19,424 nt of DNA from Entrophospora sp. SA101 (Eukaryota > Glomeromycota > Glomeromycetes > Entrophosporales > Entrophosporaceae), in assembly GCA_958430865.1 (NCBI GenBank), contig CAUDNR010004309.1:33645-53068 (forward strand), written 5' to 3'. Each line of letters begins with the position of its first letter. Position 1 is the first letter of the stretch. Shown here one piece after another: positions 10,059-19,271 of this stretch. The notes below the pieces were generated by a model that had not been told where the DNA came from, did no database searches, and was given only the letters and a program-made list of their open reading frames with translations. The position numbers and the translations under genes are program-made.

Positions 10059-13000
10059 ATGGATGCACTTTATTTCAAAGTAGACCAACTAAGATCTTTA
10101 TGGGTTGAGTATCGTGCTGTAAACGAAACTGGTAATGGTAATAACGATTATGGTGATCAGTCAGAATGGGCCAGAGGAAAATTACAGGTTTTTGCATTTA
10201 TTTTAAATAAACAATAATGCAACGATGAAAGTTTTTTTTTTATAAATTTATTTATTTTCTCTTTTTATTAAAAAAAAAAAAGACGATATTAACGGAACTT
10301 GATAAACTTATACAAGAACAAGTTTTATGGAAATCAACTTTATCTGCTGAAATAGAGGATTTATTGGTTTGTACTTGTTTAAACCATTACTCGTTCATCC
10401 ATTCATTATATATCATTACTATAGATTTATCGATATGTAGATATTAATCTCTATGGCAATTTCTTTATTTATGATAATAGATAGAAATAGAGGAATATAG
10501 TCAATTGTTTGGTCGTAATGTAGACACGATAATATCACAAGCTGCTTTATTGCATGTTGAAATAAATAATTTAACGCGTGATAAATTATCAAGTATACGA
10601 AATGAGTTAAAAGAGGAAGCTGATTTGACAAGGGAGAATATTAAGAAATGGTTGACAAGTCTTCGAACATTTGTTAAAGAGTTAGATTCTGATTATGTCG
10701 TTCCGTCTGACGAGGTATGTTTTAAAAGGAAGGTGGACGAGAGAATGTGATAAATAAGAATAAAGAAGGTGATAATTGACTAATGATTAATGATATTTTT
10801 ATTTTTTTAGGTGTTTGAGAGTAATTTGGGTACAGCTGTAGTTCGTCCGGTTTGTATATATATTTTATTTAAATCCTGTTTTTAAACATATATTCATTCA
10901 TAATTCATTAATATATATATATATACATATATATTATTTTGATTTATAGATATGGTGCAAGTATGATGAATATAGCCGTGTTGTGGTAAAGTATTTTTTA
11001 CAATAATGCATCTTATTAACAATTAATAGATTATTTACCATTCGTCATATCATATCTTATTGTAATTGTTAGCTTGGTCTTCGAAACGAATTTGAAGAAT
11101 CATCGATTCAACTTCATTATTATTGGGACACTCTTTGCTACAAACCAAAAGATGAAATAGATAAGGCTTTATCACAATTATTTGTTGATAAACCAAATCC
11201 AAAGGACATTTTTGAAGCGTTACAAGAAACGCTAAAAAATAAGAACAATAATAGTAGCAATGATAATAATAGTCTTAGTAGTAATAGTCTTACAAATAGT
11301 AATAATAGCGATATTATAAATAATGATGCCGATAAATTAGAACAAGGCCAAGTTATAAATCTGGATCTGGAATTATGCCATTACATTTATTATACTGCAC
11401 AGCTCCCGTCCGGGCTAAAATTGACATCGGATCATTTAGAAATTCTAAAAAAGAAAATCCTCGGCTTGGAAAAAAGTTACACAGAACGTAAACAGAAATT
11501 GATGATGTTGAAGAAAACTATACATAACTTCTATGAAGAATTGGATATTCCGAAAGAGAAAAGATTGGAATTTAGTGATTCGTTGGACGAAGAGAATATC
11601 GATAAATTATCAAAAGAATATGAAAGCCTTCGTGAAATTATGAGACAACGAATTCAAAAGGCTATCGACGAGGTTTATTATGAATTATTTGTTTTATTTA
11701 ATGAGGGTTTATTGTTATTGTTGTTGTTTCTGTTGTTGTTCCTTTTATTAACGATATATTTTATTGATGATATATTTATATTGATGTAATAACGAAATGT
11801 AGTATACAGTACAATTGGGTGAATTATGGGATAAATGTTTGGTTCCTCAATATGAACGTGATGAATTCTTTTCAAATTTACATTCATGTAAGTTAAACAT
11901 ATAGTTTTTTTTAGGAAAATCATTTTAGTTTGTTTGTTTGTTTATTTGTTTATAACTGATCAATCACACTTACGTTCGCTCAACCTCTCGAAAATTTTAG
12001 TGAATTCTGCTGAAGAAGTATACGAATTACTCGCGCAAGAAATTGATCGTCTTCAAGATCTTTATGCTAAATGTGCCAAGATATATAGATGGATGTTAGA
12101 AAGACGTGCTTTAATCGAGGTTAGGATTAATAAATATTATGTCAATTAAACCAAAACCGCAAATACATTAACGTTAATCGCTAATTAATCAATTGATGTG
12201 TTTCTTTACTCTCTTTCCTCTCATTTATCACCCTCGCCTCATTCATCGCCTCCAGAAAATGATTGAATTTGAGAAAAAGGCTTCTGACCCACGTCGTCTA
12301 TTCCAAAGTTCATTTCGATTATTGGAAGAAGAAAAATGGAGAAAAACATGTTGGCCCAATTTGGTTAAGATTGAAGATCAACTAATCAATGCTTGTGTTG
12401 CTTATGAAGAATCTGAACGTAAACCTTTTATGCATGAAAGCAAACGTTACTTGGACACTTTGGTAAATAAAAGAATATCGGAATTTTTATTTAAAGAAAA
12501 TTTAGTAATTATGTATTTTTGTTTTTTTTTTTTTTTTTTATTCATTCCATCTTCCCATAATTCAATTTTATAGCAATCTGAAATTTCTGAGCGTATTGTA
12601 AATCAAATGTTCTTCGGTTTTGAACAATTTGGCTCTAAAAATACAAAAAACGCTAACAATAATGATGATGAAAACAGCAATAAATCAAAAAATGCTTCAA
12701 AACGTAAAGATAGCCAAAAGGCAATGCCAAGCAGACCATCTTCACCTACCAACGAAAATAAAAGAAATAGCAGATTATTTGCTAAAGCTCCATCAGCTAG
12801 TCGTTCAGTTTCACCTTCAAATGGTAATAGTAATGGAAGATCTCCACAATCACGTAGAAACAGCCAATATATCCCTAGTAGATCTGTATCACCCACAGGT
12901 CTTAACAATAATGGAACTAAATCAAGAAGAAATAGTCAAGCTATTAGTCAAGCAATTACTCAAGCCATGATGGGTGGCAATAGTAGAGCACCAAGTAGAG

Positions 13001-13923
13001 CGCCAAGTAGAGCACCAAGTAGAGCACCAAGTAGGACACCAAGTCGGGCACCAAGCAGAGCTGTTTCGCCTGTACGTTCTAATTCTAACATTTCACGAAA
13101 CGTATCACCCGTTAGACCTAATCATAGGAGTAATTCAGAAACATCTCCCTCGTCATCAACGAAAAAGCGTAATAGTTTATTTGTTAAAAATTCCATTGAT
13201 CCATTATCGCATCTCAACTCGAGTAACAAAGCTTCGTCAAAGTCTCCCAGATCTCCACGATCTTCTTCATTCTCTAATAATAATAACAACAACAACAACA
13301 ACAACAGCAACAACAATATATTGTCATCATCACCATCATCAACTGACCAAAACAATTCACTCTTTTTAGAAAATAATGGTAATAATAATGATGGTGATGA
13401 TTCTAATAATACTAAACGTAGTAATAGTATTTCTAGTACATCTAGTGAATCGTCATCATCGATATCTTCAGTTGCAACTCCAACTATGTTAGAACCATCA
13501 TCATCTCCTTATATTGTTAATGGTTTATTAAGTGTACCTTCATCATCATCACCATCGCCTCCTAATTCATCATCATCACCGTCTGCTACAAAAACAAAAT
13601 TAAAAATTGAAATAAATGGCAACAATAAAAACAATGGTAATAAAAATAATCCATCTACTAAATCTACAAAAAGTAGCATTCCTCCTTCTCCATCAATAGT
13701 ATTATCATCATCAAAAAAGCCTTTGTCTTCTGCTTCCACTACTCCTTCAAATTCTTCATCTTTACCAACACCTATAACTAGGCGTACTAATTCTGCACCG
13801 GTTAGGCCAAGACCAAAAAGCATAGTAAATGGCAATGTTTCTAGTTTCTCTAACGAACCATCATCGATGTTAAAAAGACAAGTTAATAAAAGAATGTCGA
13901 TGATTGTTGAAAGCAGTAGATAA
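10059..13923 (+). CDS. Microtubule-bundling protein of the MAP65/Ase1/PRC1 family, ten exons
   Basis: Family members are coiled-coil dimers that cross-link antiparallel microtubules, chiefly in the anaphase spindle midzone. Exons are 10059-10187, 10283-10366, 10481-10714, 10811-10849, 10950-10985, 11073-11672, 11803-11887, 12001-12119, 12256-12462 and 12574-13923. The joined frame is intact and gives 960 residues. The N-terminal half is helical and heptad-like. An Asn/Ser-rich insert interrupts it at about 230-267. The spectrin-like microtubule-binding core follows, with ELWDKC (about 381-386), LLAQEIDRL (about 408-416) and the hallmark FEKKASDP (447-454), then LLEEEKWRK and PFMHESKRYL. The last exon (512-960) is a long basic low-complexity tail with seven SRAP-type repeats (from 648), several Ser-Pro sites such as VSPVR and RSPQSR, and RRNS/KRNS sites. 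These fit Cdk and basophilic-kinase control, as in Ase1 and PRC1, but this is inferred. Several donors are weak (GTTTTT, GTTTGT, GTTTAT, GTTAGG), so small exon boundaries are the least certain part. Confidence 0.9.
11238..11350 (+). repeat. Asn/Ser-coding low-complexity insert in MAP65 exon 6
   Basis: AAT/AGT-rich sequence encodes about 38 residues, mostly Asn and Ser, between two helical stretches of the MAP65 rod. It stays in frame. Its position between conserved helices suggests a flexible loop that grew by microsatellite expansion. Confidence 0.7.
12982..13065 (+). repeat. In-frame 12-bp tandem repeat (SRAP units) in the MAP65 tail
   Basis: Seven units of the form AGTAGAGCACCA run head to tail, with third-position changes (GCG, CGG, AGC) and one ACA for GCA. 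They encode Ser-Arg-Ala/Thr-Pro repeated. The gain of basic residues beside the microtubule-binding core could strengthen binding to the acidic microtubule surface. Copy number may vary between strains. Confidence 0.85.
13279..13317 (+). repeat. AAT/AAC microsatellite encoding poly-Asn in the MAP65 tail
   Basis: A run of AAT then AAC codons, with one AGC, encodes about twelve residues almost all Asn. It is in frame within the disordered C-terminal region. Confidence 0.8.
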
Positions 13924-15999
13924 TTTATAATAGACAAATAATGACATAATGACATATAGATTAATGAAGATAGATATTGGATTTATTCATTAAAAAAATA
14001 TTTAGAAACATAATTATGAAGAATATAAGATGTTAGAATTAAATCAATAGAGCAAAAAAAAAATTTTTCGTAACAAAATTAGAAAAAAATGACACTTGTT
14101 TGGAGAGAATGTATATGAGAGAGAGAAAAAAGGAAGGATTAATTAATGATTGTAATTTCCCCTTGTATTTTTTATTTTATTTTATTTGGGTGGGTTTTTT
14201 GTTGATAATAATAATATTATTATTAGGACGATAGTTGTGTTATGGTTTTAGTAAGAATGAAAAAACATTCTGAAAAAACTTTTCTTTATTTTTCTTGGAA
14301 ATTTGTATATTTTTTTTTTATTATAGAGACAATTTTGGACAATTTACTTTTTAATATATACATTCAAATTTTTTTTTAATTTTGGATGTAATGGACAATT
14401 TATTTTTTTCTTTTGTTTTGTTGCCCATCCACTTTACTTTTTTCATTTCGCCATCATTTTTACCATTATCTTTGCGATTAGATTATGATTTATTCCACAT
14501 TCGCAAACTCGTGCATTCACATGCATCATTTAGAATCTTTACTATAGATTCTATATTCACATTCTTTTTCAATTTATCCCGTTAATTATCATCTAATCAC
14601 TTTTATCCAATTAATTTACTTGAATTAATCATCAAAACTCCTTGTAAATTCACACCCCCTTTAATTTTTACCTTATTTATATATATACACAATAATAATA
14701 ATTTCTTTATTTCTTATTTGTGTATGATATTTATTTATTTCTTCGTATTAATCCATTAATTGGTTAATTTAGGATGTTAAATTTTAAATAAAACATTGTT
14801 GTAAAGTTTCGAAAGATGGTGCCGCGTGACTTATAATGATTTTGTACGCCTAATATATAAATTGAGAATAAAAAATTATTAAAAGGCAGTGTCGTTGGGT
14901 ACTATCTTTCGGTACTTTGTGCGTATATTAACAGGATGTTTATTAAGATAAAATTGTGTTTGGTTTCTTTATTTTATAAAAATATGTTACTATGAAAAGT
15001 AACCCTATTTATTGTATGTCTTCCGAAATTACTGTATGTCATACAATAGATGCATTATAAAATTTACCAGTAGCTTAAATTCATGAAAGCGTTCATTACC
15101 AATTTCTTGGACTTTTTTTACTCAAAATAAAAATGTCGAAATTTCATAATGTTATCCAACTTCTTAAAATAACCTAGTAATCTAAGCTAGCATCAAAATA
15201 TTGAAAGTCTTTTTCACCTTCATAACAGTGAGTTTTATCCAATTCTGTAACATTGGATTTTCCCCACAACATCTACAATGTGATTCCCACAACCTACGCT
15301 TGTCTTTCGAATAATAGTTTTTTAATCAATTCAAACTGCTATTCACATTAAAATTTTGTGCGCTTGGTAATCATGAAATTTAATTCAATGCTTTCGAATT
15401 ATTAATTACATTCGCTTTCTCTATAACGGATCATTTGGCTTAGTATTAGTATTAGTAGTGAGTAGTAGTAGTATTAATAGTACTAATAATAGTAATCGGG
15501 GATTTTCCGTTATTATTATAGAACTTTTGTTATCAGACATTTTGATGAAGATGAATATTAAACGATAAAGTTGCATTTTGAAACAAACGAGTAGCATAAA
15601 TATCTATAATATAAACGTTTATGTAGAATCCGTTTTCACAATAGAGACTTTCCTTATGATGTTTACCATTTTTTAGTGTTGAACGTGTGTTTATATCTTT
15701 TAATAAGTAAAATTTATAAATTTAGGTAGTTGCAATTTTACAATTTTACGAATTAGTCTTAATTGATATGGTTGAAGATTGCTAAAACAAATAAAGCAAG
15801 CAAACACCATTTAAATCAAACAATGAATGAATAAAGAAAGCAATAATTATCATTCACCATAACAAAAAACACCAGATATCCTATCTAATCAATAGTAATA
15901 TTTTTATTTTAAAAAATTTATCCATACACTAAATAAATAATATTGATATTTGAAAAAAAAACTACCTTCCATTTTTGTCTATATGATTTATTTATTTGT
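13924..15999. other. Gene-free interval between convergent MAP65 and pseudokinase genes
   Basis: The genes on both sides end here, facing each other, so the interval holds two 3' ends. I see no coding region; the one plus-strand open frame (14382-14585) is hydrophobic low-complexity sequence. An imperfect inverted repeat lies at 14803-14918. A TAGTA-rich repeat lies near 15441-15495. AT-rich tracts are frequent. Confidence 0.5.
14803..14918. repeat. Imperfect inverted repeat of about 22 bp with a 72-bp centre
   Basis: The left arm (14803-14824) and the complement of the right arm (14897-14918) share the pattern AAAGTnnCGAAAGATrGTrCC, 18 of about 22 positions. It could be a small MITE or a transcribed hairpin. 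I do not see a clear target duplication beside it. Confidence 0.35.
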
Positions 16000-16002
16000 T
16001 TA

Positions 16003-16095
16003 ATTTGTTTGGTTTGTTTGGTTTGTTTGGTTTATTTGATTTATTTGATTTGTTTGGTTTGTTTGATTTGTTTGATTAGATTGATTTATTTGATT
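16003..16095 (-). repeat. Tandem 9-bp-based repeat encoding an Asn-Gln-Thr/Ile tail
   Basis: On the plus strand the unit is TTTGGTTTG or TTTGATTTG; on the coding strand it gives about ten Asn-Gln-(Thr/Ile/Ser) triplets ending at the stop codon. The period keeps frame, so copy-number change would only lengthen or shorten the tail. The tail is polar, Q/N-rich and without charge. Confidence 0.8.
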
Positions 16096-17720
16096 TATTA
16101 TATTTGTTGCATTCTGACTAAATTGTTCATTATGATTTTGAAAAGCTACACATTTAAGATAATCTATGGCTTGATCATGATCCTTTTCGTAACCATGGGT
16201 TCCTTCAAAATAGTAAACACCTAAGAAGTGCAAAGCAACCTCATATCCATTTTCAGCTGCCAATTGTAAATATTTCTTAAATTCTTTAAGGTTTGCTACT
16301 TTATCTTTTTCGTAAATGAGGGATGCATAATTATATTGAGCCTTGGCTATACCATTGTCAGCTGCAATTTTATACAATTCAATTGCCTTTTCTTTGTCTT
16401 CTTGACTGGCTTTGCCTGTTTCTTCACCATGTTGTAAATAGTATGCTTTCCAATAAATTGCATTATAATTATTAAGTTCAGCATTTTCACAAAAACATTT
16501 CCATGCCCTTTGATATTTTCCTCCTTTATAAGCTTTCACTCCTTCATCTAATGGTATGGGAGATTCAAATAAAGTTTTTTTAACAACTTTAAAATCTGAG
16601 TCCTTATCAATGTTATGATGTTGAATTTTGTCATTTGAAACTTCATCTTTAGCAATAAATTTAGCTACATATTTAGTATTTTCAAAACATTTCCATGATT
16701 CTGCCAATTCATTTTTTATTTCATCAAAAGATGGACGATTATGGGGTGAATGTTCCCAGGCTAACAATGAACAATAATTATAAATTATTAAAATGTTTAT
16801 TGATGTAATGATTATTACTTTTGTTATCATTTACCTTTATTAATAATTTGAATTAAAACTTGCTGAATTTCAACATTGTGCACTCCAATTTTTATAGTTT
16901 CTCTTTGACCACTTTTGACATGTTCACCAATACTAATTGCATTCATTTCTTTATATGGAATTTGTTGATAAGTAAGCTCCCAAAGAAACATTCCAAAGCT
17001 GAATGAATGAACAAATTAATAATTAGTTAATGAAATTTTATTTAAAATCATTTCTATTCATGTTTACCTAAACATTTCACAATCAAGATTATAAAGTTGA
17101 GTTCCTGATTCTATCTTTTCAGGAGCCAACCAAGGAATATAGTCATTTAAATTTGAAATTCTTGAAGTTTCACCAGATAGATTACGACTAAGTTCAAAAT
17201 TTGAAACTTTTGCATTTCCATCCTCATCAATCTAAAAAGAGTACATGTTGGTTAATGTGTGCTAATGATGTTTTACAAAAATAAATATAAAACCTACTAA
17301 TATATTTTCACATTTAACATCGTGATGTAAAATTTCACCATTATGCATAAATAAAAGTCCTCTAATGACATCATATGAAATTTTTAATTTTGTAACCCAG
17401 TCAATGTAATGAGTATTGTACAAATCTTTTAAATTGCCCTTTTCAGCCCAGCCAAATATCAAAGCATTATGAGAATTTACATTGGAGATACCATAAAATT
17501 TAATGATATATTTACATTGAATAGCATTTAGTATTGCAAGTTTTGCTTGAAATTTTTTTGATTCAGAGGTACCATCATCCTTTGGATAATGTAGAATAGT
17601 TTTACATGCCACCTCAACTGTTTTTCTAAGTATTTTTTTAACAACCCTTTTATTTGCACCTCTTACATCTGTATCCTTTCTGTGACTTAATTTTACATCA
17701 TCTATATTCCTGGGATCAAT

Positions 17721-18532
17721 TTATGCCAATTTCACTATAGGATTAAGTTCCAAATTGTCAGATGACACATATTTAGATAAGTTTTTTATTAAAACTAATT
17801 CACTATTCTGCATTGTTGTTTCCAAATTCTAAACAAAATATTTAGATATATATATATATAAATATTTTTAAATGCATTTATAAAAAAATAAAAAAATTGA
17901 TATCATTTACTTTATACCTCAAATTTTTCGTATATTTTAGCAAAATATTTCTCCATGTTATTGTCTTGTTGTTTCATTGTATGATAACTGGAAAGAATCA
18001 CATTGAATTGTAAATCTGCACAAGCTCCTTCCAAATTTTTAACATGATCATCATAGCACTTTTTAATGTGGTCAGCATTAAAAAATTTTTTAAATCCTCC
18101 ATAACTTGAAATATGTTTAATAAAATGTTTAATATTTTTCAAAACAGCTTCAAGCCTATTAAATGCTTTAAAATAACTTTCTTTACGGAAATTTTCTTCA
18201 TTTGCTTCTTTTTCTCTTTCCATTTGTTTAATGGCTACATGTGCCAATTCAACTCTATGAATTAATGCTATAGAAATTGTCTTATTTTCTTTAATAGTAT
18301 CATAAAGCCTAATAATTGTTTCACATAAATCACATATTGTTTTAAGTATTGGTACATAATTTGTAAAGGCATCTCCTGTGGACAGTACAAGCAAGGAAAC
18401 ATTTTTTATTGTGTCCATTGTTGTAATATTATCATCTTTATCATCAATACATCTTTTTTTCGGCTTTCCATCATTTATATTAGGTGAAATATTATCTTTA
18501 TAATCAATATGTCTTTTTCTATTATTTGGCAT
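17721..18532 (-). CDS. Possible 240-residue truncated product: helical bundle plus linker
   Basis: If the TAA at 17723-17721 is real and exons 18532-17918 and 17828-17721 are spliced as proposed, translation stops after 240 residues. The product holds the whole helical bundle (about 41-178), the helix with MEKYFAKIYEKFE (about 193-205) and the following linker, and lacks the pseudokinase and Sel1 repeats. The N-terminus is basic, with a KPKKRC cluster at about 23-28 that could be a nuclear signal. In MLKL the equivalent bundle-plus-brace fragment is the membrane-acting part, normally held back by the pseudokinase; whether this fungal fragment behaves alike is unknown. This entry is the alternative reading of the broken gene above, not an additional locus. 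Confidence 0.4.
18045..18258 (-). repeat. 214-bp direct repeat, first copy (in the pseudokinase gene)
   Basis: Identical base for base to 18823-19036, at an offset of 778 bp. It encodes the second half of the helical bundle, from the NRVELAH/HRVELAH region to KKCYDDH. Just beyond 18258 the two loci differ at about one base in five. Confidence 0.9.
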
Positions 18533-18556
18533 TTTGAGAACTAAATTTTTATTCAT

Positions 18557-18788
18557 TGTGTTCTAAAAAAAAGTTTTTTAAGAATAGTAATTGTAAGAAA
18601 AAATTTTTTTTTAAGAGCTGCTATATTTAAAGAAATCTAGAATGGCCATGTAATATCATCATAGCAAATAATGACAAGTCTTGCGGAGAAAAACTCCTTA
18701 AAGAACATCAAAAAAAAATAAAAATAGCATCCTGATTAGAAAAATTAATTTACCAATTTTATTTAATTTATTTTATTGTTAAAAAATT
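18557..18788. other. Spacer between the tandem helical-bundle genes
   Basis: It is AT-rich and noncoding. Its part next to the downstream gene (about 18557-18597) resembles the upstream flank of the paralogue (about 19298-19338), so the duplication includes the 5' leader and probably part of the promoter. The remainder has no counterpart in the window. Confidence 0.5.
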
Positions 18789-19271
18789 TTATATTAACGA
18801 ATATTCGATATGAATATTCGGTTGATCATCATAGCACTTTTTAATGTGGTCAGCATTAAAAAATTTTTTAAATCCTCCATAACTTGAAATATGTTTAATA
18901 AAATGTTTAATATTTTTCAAAACAGCTTCAAGCCTATTAAATGCTTTAAAATAACTTTCTTTACGGAAATTTTCTTCATTTGCTTCTTTTTCTCTTTCCA
19001 TTTGTTTAATGGCTACATGTGCCAATTCAACTCTATTAATTAATGCTCTGGAAATTACCTTGTTTTCTTTAATAGTATCGTAAAGTTTAATAATCATTTC
19101 ACATAAACCACAGATTGCTCCAACTACTGGTGCATAATTGCTAAAAGCATTTCCTGCAGACAGTGCAAGCAGGGAGCCGTTTTTTATCATGTCTGCCGTT
19201 GTAGGCGTAGAAATATCATTATATTTATTATCCATACTAAAACACCTTGTTTTTGGTTTTCTATTCGACAT
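18789..19271 (-). CDS. Truncated paralogue: stand-alone MLKL-like helical-bundle fragment
   Basis: A single open frame of 160 residues from ATG at 19271 (MSNRKPKTRC) to TAA at 18791-18789. An upstream GTG-type extension to 19310 is not needed, because the ATG at 19271 matches the conserved start of the neighbour. Homology to that neighbour covers the basic N-terminus and the first helices of the bundle, then ends abruptly at KKCYDD; the last ten residues (QPNIHIEYSLI region) come from unrelated sequence. The last helix of the bundle (HVKNLEGACADLQF in the neighbour), the pseudokinase and Sel1 repeats are all missing. It may be a 5' gene fragment left by an incomplete duplication, or an expressed small protein. 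Its first half differs from the neighbour at many residues without any stop or frameshift, which suggests it was under constraint until recently. Confidence 0.55.
   Translation of the reverse strand: MSNRKPKTRCFSMDNKYNDISTPTTADMIKNGSLLALSAGNAFSNYAPVVGAICGLCEMIIKLYDTIKENKVISRALINRVELAHVAIKQMEREKEANEENFRKESYFKAFNRLEAVLKNIKHFIKHISSYGGFKKFFNADHIKKCYDDQPNIHIEYSLI
18823..19036 (-). repeat. 214-bp direct repeat, second copy (in the truncated paralogue)
   Basis: Identical to 18045-18258. The left boundary (18823) coincides almost exactly with the loss of homology between the loci; the right boundary (19036/19037) is where divergence jumps to roughly 20 percent. Confidence 0.9.

Larger units (their letters stand above)
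16000..18532 (-). pseudogene. MLKL-like helical bundle + TKL pseudokinase + Sel1 repeat gene, broken by one in-frame TAA
   Basis: Exons on the minus strand are 18532-17918, 17828-17298, 17231-17068, 16998-16835 and 16760-16000, with GT-AG introns of 66-89 nt. All junctions keep frame, giving 744 sense-frame codons, but codon 241 (17723-17721) is TAA. The start is the second of two ATGs (18532, not 18556), since only that one is conserved in the neighbouring paralogue. Residues about 41-178 resemble the N-terminal four-helix bundle of MLKL. The kinase region starts near 250: the beta-3 Lys is kept (VEVACK, K281), there is no glycine-rich loop, the alpha-C Glu position is Lys (301), the catalytic loop is HHDVKCEN (373-380), DFG is replaced by NFE (393-395), and APE is kept (418-420). 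Catalysis is therefore doubtful. About three Sel1-type repeats follow (563-690), then about ten Asn-Gln-X triplets (714-744). The gene may be a recent pseudogene, an assembly error, or may give a 240-residue truncated product. Confidence 0.75.

Noticed and set aside
11934..12149. Separate 71-codon gene
   Set aside because: Only 12001-12119 is coding, as an exon of the MAP65 gene; the ends are intron sequence.
12603..12908. Antisense open frame (101 codons) over the MAP65 last exon
   Set aside because: Its Leu/Asp-rich translation is simply the complement of Ser/Asn/Arg codons in the real exon; there is no independent start context or domain. The same holds for 13122-13355 and 13509-13955.
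15943..16224. Plus-strand Leu/Cys/Ile-repeat open frame resembling a membrane protein
   Set aside because: It is the opposite strand of the Asn-Gln-Thr repeat and Sel1 region, and the hydrophobic pattern comes from the 9-bp DNA repeat.
17668..17768. An intron hiding the in-frame TAA
   Set aside because: Candidate donors (GTGTCA, GTGAAA, GTTTTA) pair with the nearby CCCAG or ATAG acceptors only with a frameshift or with an intron of under 30 nt; the one frame-keeping choice has an acceptor in a purine-rich setting. Not excluded, but not supported.
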